Of a stretch of DNA of 64,000 nt, positions 26,182 through 35,482 are shown piece by piece. Numbering within the stretch: the stretch's first letter is position 1; the number at the start of each line of letters is the position of its first letter. This stretch comes from Thiomicrorhabdus sp. zzn3 (GTDB lineage: Bacteria; Pseudomonadota; Gammaproteobacteria; Thiomicrospirales; Thiomicrospiraceae). Position numbers and translations under genes: made by a program. The stretch lies in assembly GCF_029767755.1 (NCBI RefSeq), contig NZ_JARUQS010000001.1:1116001-1180000 (forward strand). The letters are read 5' to 3'. A model generated the notes under the pieces. That model made no database searches. It was not told the origin of the DNA and saw only the letters and a list, made by a program, of their open reading frames with translations.

Positions 26182-28107
26182 CTAATTCACGGTTCGGTTA
26201 CCCGTTGCCTTAACCTGATACATGGACTGATCCGCCATACGAATCAGTTTCTGGACATCTTGTGCATCTTTAGGGTAAACACTGAAGCCGATACTTGCGG
26301 AAACGTTCAGTTTCAAATCATCCACCACAATAACGGGCCGAATCGCTTGGTAAATCTTATCAATGACCCTTTGCAAGTGATCCTCATGTTTCAAATCCTT
26401 GATCACCGCCAAAAACTCATCTCCCGACAAACGCCCAACCAGGTCGTTTCGTCTCAGTGCCTGTCGAATGCGCAGCCCACTCTGTTTCAGCACTTCGTCT
26501 CCTACCTGGTGACCAAAGCTGTCGTTAATCGGTTTAAATTCGTTCAAATCAATAAACAGCACCGCCAATCGACTCTGATGACGTTTGGCATCCGCCAGCG
26601 CCTCTCTCAACAAGCTTAGAACCAAAGCGCGATTTGGCAAACCGGTCAAGTCATCGTAATGCGCCGCCTGATAGAGTTTCTCTTCCATTTCTTTTTCGGC
26701 GGTAATGTCTCTGGCCATACAGATCACGTGTTTGTGATTTTTATCTTCGGTTTCAATCGGCATATTGGCCCAGTTGCACAGCAGTTCATGGCCGTCTTTA
26801 CGAATATTCAGGTTTTCCGAATAAGTGGTTTGATTGCTCTTCCAGGCAGAGGTAATCATGGCGTCAACCGAACCCGCGCGATGTTTAGGTACGAGCAGGT
26901 CGAGCGCATTCTGCCCCACCGCTTCTTCAGCACTGTATAAAAAAGTATTCTCGGCCTCACGATTCCAGTTATGAATAACGCCTTTTTGATCGACTTCCAT
27001 CAAGCTGATCGGCGCATTTAAAAACAGGGTTTCAAACTGTTTTCTACGCAGATTGGCCAAACGATAAAGTCGATAAAAAATGGCGGCCATCAGCATCACC
27101 ACCAGCAGAACGGCCAGTGCCCAGTAAAACTGTTGTTTTAACTGCTGGTAGGCGTGCTCCTTATCCAACTGATAAAGCATGCCGTCCACCTTAAACGTTT
27201 CCGGCAGCAGCCCCAATTGAACGTAGGCATGGGCCATAGATTGCCAACGTCCGGGATTGATATAACCGATCTCAACGAAATCCGGCTCCATCAACACTGA
27301 CATCTTTTCTGCTTCATAACGTAAGTGCGCGCGAGTTTTGCGCTGCGAATACTTGGAGACAATCAGATCAATCATCTCTTCCGGATGGCGTATGGCATAT
27401 TTCCAGCCTTTAAGAGAGGCCTGTCGAAAAGCGTCAACCAGCTGGGGATCTCGATCTATCAACGACTGAGTGGTAAACAGGTTATCGCCGTAAAAATCAA
27501 TGCCGCTCATCGACGGACGAAAGAGCTGATAGTCAACACCTCGGTTTTCAAAATCAAACGTCTCATCGGTAGTGTAGATTGACATCGCTTCGACCTTACC
27601 ATCGATCAAGTCCTGAGTATGATGGCTGTGTTCAACCAATCTCAAACGCTCAAGTTCAATGCCCTCATTTTTCAGGTAAGCAAACAGTTCTGACGAGTTG
27701 GGTTCGATCATCAGTGTCTGACTGGCAAGCTGGTGGATATTGGCAATCCCGGAAGCTTTCAAAGTCGCCAGTGCCAGCGGTGAATGCTGCATAATCGCCG
27801 CCAGAACCACAACTGGATCGCCATGATAATAATTCACCATCAACTCACTGGTGCCGACCCCGAATTCCGCTTCTCCAGCCAATACAGCCTGAATCGAATC
27901 CGTACCCACATCCGCCTCAACGAGGGAGACATCCAATCCGGCATCCCGGTAAAATCCTTTTTCCAGCGCTGCGTAATAACCGGCAAATTGAAATTGATGC
28001 TGCCATTTCAACTGCAGCTTTACCGGTTTGAGCGCCGCCGGAGAGGCATATACACAAACACCCAGCAACCAGCCCGCAAACAAGATCGACAGTTTAATGA
28101 GGCGCAT
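26182..28107 (-). CDS. Periplasmic-binding (NMT1/THI5-like) PAS-GGDEF protein
   Basis: A 641-residue sensor: signal peptide (about 1-22), an NMT1/THI5-type periplasmic binding domain (KLQLKWQHQFQFAGYYAAL at about 30 through about 300), one TM near 318-340, a PAS domain (about 355-470; NWNREAENTFLYSAEEAVG) and a GGDEF domain. The GGDEF loop reads RLSGDEF (Ser for the first Gly) with a possible RxxD site five residues ahead, so cyclase activity is likely but not certain. The ATG at 28107 lies inside the 3' end of the cytosine deaminase gene (14-bp overlap), indicating coupling. THI5-like domains in other proteins bind pyrimidines or related small molecules, so a pyrimidine-type ligand is a reasonable inference. 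Confidence 0.85.
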   Translation of the reverse strand: MRLIKLSILFAGWLLGVCVYASPAALKPVKLQLKWQHQFQFAGYYAALEKGFYRDAGLDVSLVEADVGTDSIQAVLAGEAEFGVGTSELMVNYYHGDPVVVLAAIMQHSPLALATLKASGIANIHQLASQTLMIEPNSSELFAYLKNEGIELERLRLVEHSHHTQDLIDGKVEAMSIYTTDETFDFENRGVDYQLFRPSMSGIDFYGDNLFTTQSLIDRDPQLVDAFRQASLKGWKYAIRHPEEMIDLIVSKYSQRKTRAHLRYEAEKMSVLMEPDFVEIGYINPGRWQSMAHAYVQLGLLPETFKVDGMLYQLDKEHAYQQLKQQFYWALAVLLVVMLMAAIFYRLYRLANLRRKQFETLFLNAPISLMEVDQKGVIHNWNREAENTFLYSAEEAVGQNALDLLVPKHRAGSVDAMITSAWKSNQTTYSENLNIRKDGHELLCNWANMPIETEDKNHKHVICMARDITAEKEMEEKLYQAAHYDDLTGLPNRALVLSLLREALADAKRHQSRLAVLFIDLNEFKPINDSFGHQVGDEVLKQSGLRIRQALRRNDLVGRLSGDEFLAVIKDLKHEDHLQRVIDKIYQAIRPVIVVDDLKLNVSASIGFSVYPKDAQDVQKLIRMADQSMYQVKATGNRTVN

Positions 28108-28573
28108 CACACTCACACTCTCCAATGTCCTCATTCCAAATATCCGGTCGCTGCTCAATAAAACGGGCCATTAATTGCATGCATCGCGGATCGTTCAATT
28201 CCACCACTTTAACGCCTGCGTCGCGCAACCAATCTAGATGGCCGGCAAAATTCGTCGACTCTCCAACCACAACGGTGCCGATATTGAACTGACGAATCAA
28301 GCCGGAACAATACCAGCAAGGCGCCAGGGTCGTCACTAGAATTTTGTCGCGATACGTTTTTTGACGCCCTGCTTTACGAAAGGCATCCGTTTCACCATGA
28401 ATGGAGGGATCCTCTTCCTGAACGCGTCGGTTTCGGCCCACGCTCAGCAGGTTGCCCTCGGCACCAAAAAGCGCCGCCCCTACCGGAACACCACCTTCTT
28501 CAAAACCCAGTTGGGCCTGCTCCAATGCGGGTTCAAGCAGAGCCGCAAAATTTATTAATCCACTCACCATCAA
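28094..28573 (-). CDS. Fcy1-type cytosine deaminase / nucleoside deaminase
   Basis: A 159-residue zinc deaminase with HGE (H59, E61) and PCWYC (C86, C89). The distal part, VVVGESTNFAGHLDWLRDAG and ARFIEQRPDIWNEDIGE, resembles yeast Fcy1 cytosine deaminase much more than TadA, which carries different flanking motifs. It probably deaminates free cytosine or a related pyrimidine in the cytosol. Its last codons overlap the start of the sensor cyclase by 14 bp. A TadA-like tRNA role is less likely. Confidence 0.82.
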   Translation of the reverse strand: MMVSGLINFAALLEPALEQAQLGFEEGGVPVGAALFGAEGNLLSVGRNRRVQEEDPSIHGETDAFRKAGRQKTYRDKILVTTLAPCWYCSGLIRQFNIGTVVVGESTNFAGHLDWLRDAGVKVVELNDPRCMQLMARFIEQRPDIWNEDIGECECDAPH

Positions 28574-28712
28574 TAACTTATAACATTAGGACATTCTTAT
28601 AATAAGGGCTACATTTAGCCATAAATATTCTTAACAATCAAATAAGTAATAGTTTGTACTAATGAAATCTGTTTATAAACAAATGTTTGAATAAAAAGCC
28701 ATTTACCAGTAA

Positions 28713-28759
28713 CCGTTATGGTTCTAGCGATCACTATCCTGAACCGTAACCAATAACGG
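28713..28759. other. Imperfect inverted repeat in a 273-bp gap
   Basis: CCGTTATGGTTC (28713-28724) pairs with GAACC (28741-28745) and ATAACGG (28753-28759) across an interior bulge. The gap 28574-28846 is otherwise AT-rich with no gene. It could be part of the deaminase promoter region or a degenerate terminator. Confidence 0.35.
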
Positions 28760-28794
28760 ATAAGAAGAGGGCTTCGAAAAAACCGGACAAAATA

Positions 28795-28816
28795 AACCGA
28801 ACAGGCCTGTTCGGTT
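28795..28816. repeat. CAGGCCTG motif copy, fully palindromic form
   Basis: A perfect 22-bp palindrome, AACCGAACAGG/CCTGTTCGGTT, core 28802-28809, downstream of a minus-strand gene. Confidence 0.85.
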
Positions 28817-28846
28817 GTGCGAAAGGGTGCGCCTTAGTGTAAGGCT

Positions 28847-29263
28847 CTACTTCAGACTTCCATCATTTCGATACTCATTCTGGAATGCCTGTTTGCGGTC
28901 ATGAAGAAAATCCGCAAACGACCATGCTGTTGATTCCAGACAGGAAACGAACTCGGGGCGAACAAGGTAGGTCTCTGCCAACAGGATTTTGCCATCGGCG
29001 AGTTCAACCTCAACCGGATGGCGCATATACACCTCCCCTTCATAGTGATCCAAACGCGTCCATGCCCGCTCAGAGACATCAAGATAAACAACGCCTTCAA
29101 CCCGAGCGCTTTCATGTGGCACCATACCGGGGTAATACTCGCCTTTCACACGCAAGCGAGTAAACCCCGATACCCAGCCTGAAACTGGCTGAAGCGGTTC
29201 ACCACAGACTTCATCCATAATGTCTTGACACATCAAAGTTCCGTAGGTGAAACAGGGGATCAT
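28847..29263 (-). CDS. Gamma-glutamylcyclotransferase (AIG2-like) family protein
   Basis: A 138-residue protein with the YGTLM motif (residues 7-11), the HxxxR/DxxE region YLDVSERAWTRLDHYEGEVYMRHPVEV containing the conserved Glu, and the late segment TYLVRPEFVS. This is the gamma-glutamylcyclotransferase fold (AIG2/GGACT). Which glutamyl compound it acts on is unknown. A motif copy lies on each side of the gene (28795 and 29304). Confidence 0.82.
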   Translation of the reverse strand: MIPCFTYGTLMCQDIMDEVCGEPLQPVSGWVSGFTRLRVKGEYYPGMVPHESARVEGVVYLDVSERAWTRLDHYEGEVYMRHPVEVELADGKILLAETYLVRPEFVSCLESTAWSFADFLHDRKQAFQNEYRNDGSLK

Positions 29264-29303
29264 GGGGTATTGTCTGTCTTTACTGGTATTCGAACGAATT
29301 ATA

Positions 29304-29325
29304 AACTGAACAGGCCTGGTCAGTT
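29304..29325 (-). repeat. CAGGCCTG motif copy, minus-strand orientation
   Basis: Core 29311-29318. The left arm AAACTGAACAGGCCTG is an exact reverse copy of the consensus; the right arm has one mismatch. Confidence 0.8.
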
Positions 29326-29367
29326 ATCTGAAGAATCAAGCAATTCTATCCTATCGAACAGAAAAGA

Positions 29368-29667
29368 CTATACTAAATGCTCACAAATTAACGTCTTTAC
29401 AAAATTCTCATCAAAACTGCTGCTCAATACATCATCCAGCCAAACCGGCTGAGGCTGATACTCTTCAAAGAAGGCAAATCCCACTTTATACTCATCGCCA
29501 AATCGCGCCAACATAAATTTGAACTTATTGCCGTTACTATTGTTCTGCATCACACAGGAACCATTGTCAGCGATTTCAAATTTAATCGAAACCTGGTCAT
29601 TGTTTTGCAAATATTGCTCTATTTCAGAGGTAATCAGTTTATGTAAATCGTTGTAAGTTTCGATCAC
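29368..29667 (-). CDS. Hypothetical protein
   Basis: A 99-residue, mildly acidic soluble protein (VIETYNDLHKLITSEIEQY at the start, QPVWLDDVLSSSFDENFV near the end). No motif is recognised. The GTG at 29667 has GGGAG six nt upstream and is preferred over the TTG at 29682. No membrane segment or signal peptide. The upstream gap 29683-29854 is AT-rich. Confidence 0.5.
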   Translation of the reverse strand: MIETYNDLHKLITSEIEQYLQNNDQVSIKFEIADNGSCVMQNNSNGNKFKFMLARFGDEYKVGFAFFEEYQPQPVWLDDVLSSSFDENFVKTLICEHLV

Positions 29668-29854
29668 CGTTTTCTCCCGCAATGCCTAATATCAACGGGA
29701 ATTATTATCGGCTATTTATGAAAAAATCGGCGGCTGAATTGAAAGGAAATCCCTATACAATCCATAGAACATCTCAATAGATTAGAGCGTCACCTAGCCT
29801 ATATCGATAACACTTCACCTATTCAAAAGGCACCGTGCATCTCGACACACCCCA

Positions 29855-30049
29855 CTAATCCGGCCAAACGCGATGGCATGGCATGGCGGTGATCGTTTCC
29901 CGCTCATGAATCGTTTTTTGCGTTTGCGTGTTTACCAAAGCGGTACTTGCTGTGGTTGCAGGCGTCACTTGTTTTGGGTTAGCCTTTGCGCGGCGTACGC
30001 TATTGGCTAATTTTGAACCGGTCGTGCTTCTTGGTTTTGCGGTTGTCAT
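29855..30049 (-). CDS. Small basic protein paired with ParA (possible McdB-like partner)
   Basis: A 64-residue protein with a basic, Thr/Ala-rich disordered N-terminus (TTAKPRSTTGSKLANSVRRAK) and a C-terminus ending MPCHRVWPD. It starts at an ATG preceded by a strong GAGGAGG site and overlaps the parA stop by 4 bp (ATGA), so it is coupled to it. Basic N-terminal peptides in such partners stimulate ParA ATPases. A near-terminal tryptophan is a known hallmark of proteobacterial McdB carboxysome adaptors, and this protein fits that outline, but overall similarity cannot be tested here. A ParG-type centromere protein is the alternative. Confidence 0.7.
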   Translation of the reverse strand: MTTAKPRSTTGSKLANSVRRAKANPKQVTPATTASTALVNTQTQKTIHERETITAMPCHRVWPD

Positions 30050-30678
30050 AAAACCTCCTCGATAATGTCGTCTATTTCTTGTGCCGCCGACTGTCCGCGC
30101 TTGCCGATGCAATAAACGCTCAACCCTTCTATGGCCGCATTACGATAGATGGCCCGGCGACGAACCCCGCCCTGCAGCGCAGGAATATCAAATTCCTCCA
30201 ACGCCTCTTTCATGGCGGTAGACAAAGCACTTCTTGGCTCCAACTGATTCACCACAATATAGGGTTTGAGTGATCGATTACGGATTCTGGCGTGCTCAAC
30301 CGCATCCGTAATCCGGATACTCGCCCATAAATCCACCGGGGACGGTAAAACGGGAATCAAAACCGATTCCGACACACTCAAAGCGGACTGCATCACCCCG
30401 GTTTCTAAGGTGGGCGGACAATCAATCACAATAAAATCGTAATCCTCGGCAAAACGCCCTACTTCCCGTGACAACTGACCGCCGACCGAAATCACCGAAA
30501 CCGGAAACGGCTTATCGTTCGAAGACGATCGGCTCCAATGACTCGCCGACCCCTGTGGATCGGCGTCAATCAACAACGCCCGCCCCCGCTGCGCCAAGCC
30601 TGCGGCAAAGTTCATGCTCAAGGTCGTTTTACCGGTTCCGCCCTTTTGGTTGGCAATAGAAAAAATACGTGCAGACAT
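30046..30678 (-). CDS. Orphan ParA/MinD-family ATPase
   Basis: A 210-residue ParA-type ATPase, short like ParF and McdA (no N-terminal HTH). Deviant Walker A KGGTGKTT begins at K12, the switch region DADPQGSASHWS follows, and the Walker B strand is FIVIDCPPTLE. No parB-like gene with an HTH is next to it; the only partner is the 64-residue gene overlapping its stop. Size and gene order suggest a nucleoid-surfing ATPase that positions a plasmid, carboxysome or protein cluster. A chemoreceptor gene ends 336 bp upstream on the same strand, so a chemotaxis-array role (PpfA-like) is another option. Confidence 0.85.
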   Translation of the reverse strand: MSARIFSIANQKGGTGKTTLSMNFAAGLAQRGRALLIDADPQGSASHWSRSSSNDKPFPVSVISVGGQLSREVGRFAEDYDFIVIDCPPTLETGVMQSALSVSESVLIPVLPSPVDLWASIRITDAVEHARIRNRSLKPYIVVNQLEPRSALSTAMKEALEEFDIPALQGGVRRRAIYRNAAIEGLSVYCIGKRGQSAAQEIDDIIEEVL

Positions 30679-30681
30679 CAC

Positions 30682-31017
30682 CCTTCCAAACTATTCAAAA
30701 ATACAAATACGCGCGGCTTTTAAGCCAAGCCGTCTAAAAGATTTAAGTATTGCAGATTGAAAGAGGTTTAACGGAGTTCTTCCAGTTGAATATCCAATCC
30801 TGCGGCGGGGAAAGTGAGAAGAATTCCTATGAATGTCACGATGGCATAACAGAGACCATATCGATTGAGAGACTCAAAAGACCACTAAACAAAGAGATAA
30901 GAGGATAAGAGCAAACAATAAAAATAACAAACCCGCGCTTTCAGGCACGGGGCTTCAATATAAAAAAATTTTACAATTCGCCTTTTATTGCAGGCTGCAC
31001 TGGGTTAACAATGATCC
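30682..31017. other. 336-bp noncoding gap upstream of parA
   Basis: No open frame with coding character. It contains the likely chemoreceptor terminator (30921-30951) and, nearer parA, AT-rich sequence that should hold the parA promoter. No motif copy is present. Confidence 0.5.
30921..30951 (-). terminator. Probable terminator of the chemoreceptor gene
   Basis: A 7-bp stem with one mismatch, CCCGCGC (30932-30938) / GCACGGG (30945-30951), and an A-rich tract on the left that reads as a U-run on the minus strand. It lies 67 bp past the chemoreceptor stop. Confidence 0.6.
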
Positions 31018-33162
31018 TTATTCTGACCCTGCTGAAATCTTAGGAATGAGGAGCGTATCCACGTGGGCACCAGTTGATTTAATTTTGAAAAAAGCCATAT
31101 CTCTATCGAGACGTTCGGCCTGTTCACTCATGCTGTCGGCGGCGGCGGCAGTCTCCTCTACCAAAGCGGCGTTTTGTTGGGTCACACCATCGATTTGGCT
31201 GACCGCTTTATGCACCTGGTCGATTCCTTCCATTTGTTCACTGGAGGCTTGTTCGATCTGTTCAACCACCTTCACAACGCCATCAATCGATTGATTGATA
31301 GCCGACAGCACCTCACTGGATTCAGATGCCAGCTTCGTCCCTTGATCTATACGCTCAACACTTTCCGAAATTAAGGTGCTAATTTCCTTAGCCGCATCGG
31401 CTGACTTTTGAGAAAGGGAGCGAACTTCACCGGCTACAACGGCAAAACCACGTCCATGTTCCCCGGCTCGGGCTGCTTCAACCGCCGCATTGAGCGCCAA
31501 TAAGTTAGTTTGGAATGCAATACCATCAATCAAGGTAACAATGTCGGAAATTTTATGGCTGGACTCTTGAATCGCATTCATGGCTTCAATGGTTTGTCCC
31601 ATTACTTTAGATCCGGTATTGGACTGGCCTTGCACTGTACGCACCACCTGTGCGGCCTCTTTAGCATACTGTGCATTATTTTTGACACTGGAAGTAATTT
31701 CTTCCATTGTGGCGGAGGTTTCTTCAATGGCGGCAGCCTGCTCCTGTACACGCGAGCTTAAATCCATCGCTCCTTGTGCAACTTCTTGGGCCCCCTGAGA
31801 GACAATCTGCGAAGCTTGGGTGGTTTCATTAATAACAGCCGACAGTTTCGCGACGGTGTTATTAACCGTCTGTTTAAAGTCACCCAATTGGCCTTTGTAA
31901 TCTCCATTGACTGTTTTGGTTAGATTACCCTGCTCAATTTCCATCAAAACACTCATGGCTTCATTCAGCGGCTGCACTATACCAGAAAGAATGTGGTTAA
32001 CGCCGTCTATCATCTGTTTCCAGTCGCCTTCAAACTTATCGGCATCAGCGGATTTACTAAGCTCCCCATTGGCAACGGCCTGGACCAACATATTGGTATC
32101 ATCGGCAATCGCTTTGAGGTTACCGCGCACGGTCTCAATCGTTTCGTTGATAAACGCTTTTTTGCCCGGCAGTTTTTCGATATCGGCATCAAAGTTGCCA
32201 TTACCAAAAGACTCAAATACGGCAATGGCTTTTTTCTTGACATTAATATGTTCACGGACCATGTCATTGATTGCGGCCGCCATTTTTTGATAATCGCCTT
32301 GGAATTTACCTTCATCTACCACAACATCAATATCACCGGCACTGTGTTCTGCGGACATATGATGCATGTCATGCAAAAGCAATTGAATGGTATCTTGCAT
32401 GCGTTTCATCGAATTTAACAGCTGGCCCGTTTCATCCTTTGCATCACTCTCAATCGTATTAGAGAAATCGCCTGCTGCAATGGCATTGGCGGCGTGGATG
32501 GTTTTTTGTAGCTGTCTGGAAATATTTCTCGGAATGGAGTAACCAAGCCATAGCGCACCGAGCAGGATCAGACCGATGATGACAAGAGCGATGGTTTTGA
32601 ATTGATCCAATTGCTGTGCCAGGTGTTCGCGCATTTCTACGGATTTTAATAAGGCCGCTTCTCCCGCTTTATCAAGATTGTCACGCAGTGCCGAAAACCT
32701 CTGTTCTTCTTCCTTGCGTAAAGCTGCAATCTCTTTTTGATCGGCTTGACCAATCGCTGCAACCAACCTGTCCGATTGATTTTTCCAGGCCTCAAAGTCA
32801 GACTTGAATCCCTCTGACTTAGCCAGCACATCAGGGTAATCCTGCATGTTTTGCGTATATTTAGCATAGCGATCCGAAACCTGTTGGGCATTTTCAAGTC
32901 GCGAAGCCTCATTTTTCTCTGCTGAACCATAGTGAGCCAATAAGTTTAGCTCTGCCACTTTTGCCTGATAAAGATCGCGATCCGCATTGAGCGTAAGTGA
33001 AATGGATTGAACAAACTTATCCGCCTGCAACTTGATTGAATGCTCCTGCATTTTTAGCATCCAGTAAGCGGCTACTAGCACAATGACCATTGAAATCGCC
33101 AATGTCACCGTAGGAATTGAACTTTTGATTCGAATACTATTCATTTTTTGGTTGTTAAACAT
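31018..33162 (-). CDS. Methyl-accepting chemotaxis protein with tandem HAMP repeats
   Basis: A 714-residue chemoreceptor: TM1 near 15-37, a helical periplasmic domain to about 190 ([18 protein letters not shown]), TM2 near 193-212, then a canonical HAMP and a run of HAMP-like repeats ([64 protein letters not shown]) to about 440, and the methyl-accepting signalling domain. The hairpin tip [21 protein letters not shown] is intact. The C-terminus ends ISAGSE, without a CheR/CheB pentapeptide. The ligand is unknown. AAGGGC precedes the ATG. Confidence 0.93.
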   Translation of the reverse strand: MFNNQKMNSIRIKSSIPTVTLAISMVIVLVAAYWMLKMQEHSIKLQADKFVQSISLTLNADRDLYQAKVAELNLLAHYGSAEKNEASRLENAQQVSDRYAKYTQNMQDYPDVLAKSEGFKSDFEAWKNQSDRLVAAIGQADQKEIAALRKEEEQRFSALRDNLDKAGEAALLKSVEMREHLAQQLDQFKTIALVIIGLILLGALWLGYSIPRNISRQLQKTIHAANAIAAGDFSNTIESDAKDETGQLLNSMKRMQDTIQLLLHDMHHMSAEHSAGDIDVVVDEGKFQGDYQKMAAAINDMVREHINVKKKAIAVFESFGNGNFDADIEKLPGKKAFINETIETVRGNLKAIADDTNMLVQAVANGELSKSADADKFEGDWKQMIDGVNHILSGIVQPLNEAMSVLMEIEQGNLTKTVNGDYKGQLGDFKQTVNNTVAKLSAVINETTQASQIVSQGAQEVAQGAMDLSSRVQEQAAAIEETSATMEEITSSVKNNAQYAKEAAQVVRTVQGQSNTGSKVMGQTIEAMNAIQESSHKISDIVTLIDGIAFQTNLLALNAAVEAARAGEHGRGFAVVAGEVRSLSQKSADAAKEISTLISESVERIDQGTKLASESSEVLSAINQSIDGVVKVVEQIEQASSEQMEGIDQVHKAVSQIDGVTQQNAALVEETAAAADSMSEQAERLDRDMAFFKIKSTGAHVDTLLIPKISAGSE

Positions 33163-33397
33163 AATTGATGCCCTTAATTTTGACGGGCATTTTACGCTAA
33201 AAATGCCCCACCATACATTGAATCGTTTTCTTTACCAATCAATTGGACTGATGCCATTTCAGGGCAAAGTTATTAAATCCACACCTTTGGGCGTAAGCGC
33301 AGGACAAACGGCTAAAGTTCTCATTCTGATTCTATGCAATTGAATAAAATCGCATTAACAACAAACATTTTTGAGCAGGCACGACCATCTCCGCATA

Positions 33398-35026
33398 TTA
33401 AAACGGTGATGGTTTTTCGCTTTTACGTTGCTGCTTGTTTTCGTACATGCGGATATCAGCCAAGTGTTTCAAATCCGAGGTGTTGGCCGCCTCATGCATA
33501 AAGGCCGAACCCGCGCTGACGCCAGAATGATCAAAACCGAGTCGATGCATTTCCTCAATAACGCTTTCTATGAGTTTCTGCACCCTGTAGGTATTACCAT
33601 CCGGACAGGTTACCGCAAATTCGTCACCGCCTATCCGATAAATAGTGCCCTTAGCTCCTAACCCCTGCTTCATCAGTTTGGCAAACACGGTTAGCATCTC
33701 ATCGCCCTTCGCATGCCCAAAACGGTCGTTGTAAAACTTCAGGTTGTCCATATCAATGTAGGTTAAAGAGGCGCTTTGTCCGAATGACGCCAATTCCATT
33801 TCCAGTGCATAACGATTTGGAATATCGGTAACGGCATCGGTATGAGCCATTTTTTTACTGTGATCGAGGCGAAGCAGTATTCTCATGCGCTCACGGTAAA
33901 GCTCACCAACCTGATAGGTGAGCACCAGTGCAAGCAGAATCACCTCCATCGCAATGGCCGCCAGACCATAGTGTTCAACATAGATGGTATTTGAACTCAA
34001 GCGCGTCGGTATCGTCGCCATACTGGCAAAAGCAATAAAGCTCACTAGAGCAACCAGGTACAAACGCGCCACAATACTCCCCTGCATTGAACGGATCACC
34101 CCTGCCACTAACCCATACAGCAGAAACCCCCATACGCCAAAACGCGCCATCTCATTAATCCAGTGAGGCGACAGCATGGCAAACAGCGCAAATACCGCCA
34201 GCAATGACAGCATCACGACACCCATGGCGTAGAGCTTTTTATTTTTTGCCGGATGAATCTCCAAAAGCCGCATCACAAAGAGCACATAAATGAAATTGGA
34301 AAACAGGATAGGGAAAGAAACCAGATAAAAGTTATGCCAGTTAAAGAGTTGCGCCAGAACCTGGTGTGCACCGGCATTAAACAGCAGGTTAGAGAAAATG
34401 AAAAGCGCATAAAGAATCTCGGTATTACGCGAGCGTGCAAAAGAGAGCGCTCCATAATAGATCCCCATAGAGAGAAAGATGCCAAGCCCGACCAACACAA
34501 CGGCATTCCCCAGTTTGATCTCCTGCTGGTAAGCGTCGAGCGTATTAATATAGGGAACTGGCTGGGCGATAAAATAAGGCGAAGACACTTCCGCCAGCAA
34601 CTGATAGTGCCCGGCGTTTAAATGAAAGGTGCGCCCGTGGCGAAGAAAAAACGGGTTGGGTTCAGGGCTCCCAATCCCTCCGGAAGCACTGGCGATCAGG
34701 TTGTTCTGCGGATCGTAAAGATAAAAGGAAAAGCGGTCTATCGCCGAGGTGTTTTTGAAATCGACCACATAAAAGCCATCCTGATCAATACGGATCTCTT
34801 CAGCATAAAGATAATGGCCGCCAACCAACGAAATATCCTTTACCTTTTTCAGCTTGGTTCGCAACTCCGGCTGCTCAGGATCAAAATATTGGCCCTCTTC
34901 AATACTATACAGTTGCCAAGCCATATTTTCGGCTTGCGCATAGGCTTGACTAGACAACACAAGGCCGATTAACCAAAGAGTAAACAGCAGTGCCTTGTAG
35001 GTTCCAAAATCTCTGGCGTGGTACAT
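33398..35026 (-). CDS. 7TM-DISM sensor diguanylate cyclase
   Basis: A 542-residue protein: signal peptide (about 1-30), an extracytoplasmic 7TMR-DISMED2-like domain (about 35-170; FYVVDFKNTSAIDRFSFYLYD), seven TM segments (about 180-390) and a GGDEF domain with RIGGDEF and YIDMDNLKFYND. The usual RxxD inhibitory site five residues before GGDEF is not seen, so product inhibition may be absent. The DISM domain generally binds sugars or similar ligands. The start has AAGGGG five nt upstream. Confidence 0.9.
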   Translation of the reverse strand: MYHARDFGTYKALLFTLWLIGLVLSSQAYAQAENMAWQLYSIEEGQYFDPEQPELRTKLKKVKDISLVGGHYLYAEEIRIDQDGFYVVDFKNTSAIDRFSFYLYDPQNNLIASASGGIGSPEPNPFFLRHGRTFHLNAGHYQLLAEVSSPYFIAQPVPYINTLDAYQQEIKLGNAVVLVGLGIFLSMGIYYGALSFARSRNTEILYALFIFSNLLFNAGAHQVLAQLFNWHNFYLVSFPILFSNFIYVLFVMRLLEIHPAKNKKLYAMGVVMLSLLAVFALFAMLSPHWINEMARFGVWGFLLYGLVAGVIRSMQGSIVARLYLVALVSFIAFASMATIPTRLSSNTIYVEHYGLAAIAMEVILLALVLTYQVGELYRERMRILLRLDHSKKMAHTDAVTDIPNRYALEMELASFGQSASLTYIDMDNLKFYNDRFGHAKGDEMLTVFAKLMKQGLGAKGTIYRIGGDEFAVTCPDGNTYRVQKLIESVIEEMHRLGFDHSGVSAGSAFMHEAANTSDLKHLADIRMYENKQQRKSEKPSPF

Positions 35027-35116
35027 TTCTACCCCTTAAGCAAATTGGGAACAGCAAAACGCTATTCCCTAGGCATATCAGCCTGCCATACATCTATCGG
35101 AATTGAGCGGCCTCAA

Positions 35117-35152
35117 TTTAAGCAAAAATAACAGGTGATTACTATTTTTTCT
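35117..35152. repeat. 36-bp near-copy of the lpdA 3' end
   Basis: Ungapped match of about 31/36 to 38889-38924: both begin TTTAAGCAAAAA and end TGATTACTATTTTTTCT, with seven variable bases between. The other copy spans the lpdA stop and trailer. Confidence 0.6.
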
Positions 35153-35176
35153 AATCAACAATCGTTATGGCAGAAA

Positions 35177-35198
35177 AAACGAACAGGCCTGTTCAGTT
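35177..35198 (+). repeat. CAGGCCTG motif copy between divergent genes
   Basis: Core 35184-35191 with exact TTCAGTTTTAAAAT tail, shared base for base with the copy at 52858. It lies between divergent promoters, where a terminator is not expected. Confidence 0.85.
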
Positions 35199-35482
35199 TT
35201 AAAATTCGATTTTATTTCATCGCTCTGCGCCCATTGCTCTGAGCTCTTTCATCAAGAAAGCTGTGCCGATCTCTATCTTAAACAGATGGCAGTTAAGCAG
35301 ATTTCGGAGCCTATAAACCGGAAATAGCCGCGAGGATTGACAGGTAATCCAATATCGGGAAAAAAAACCTTTAAAATACACCAAGTTCCGTTTTATTCTG
35401 AACCTGATTATTCCAACCCAACAAGTGTACCCAACCATGGCGTTACCAAAGCGCTGCCACTGGTTTTACCAATTGAGACCCA

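Larger units (their letters stand above)
35027..35482. other. 456-bp intergenic region between divergent genes
   Basis: No gene is supported. It holds a hairpin (AATTGAG/CTCAATT, 35101-35117), a 36-bp stretch resembling the lpdA 3' end (35117-35152), a motif copy (35177-35198), and presumably the promoters of the DISM cyclase and rhlE. Confidence 0.6.

Noticed and set aside
35217-35438. 73-codon frame upstream of rhlE
   Set aside because: Low-complexity, aromatic-rich translation with no ribosome site in a divergent promoter region.
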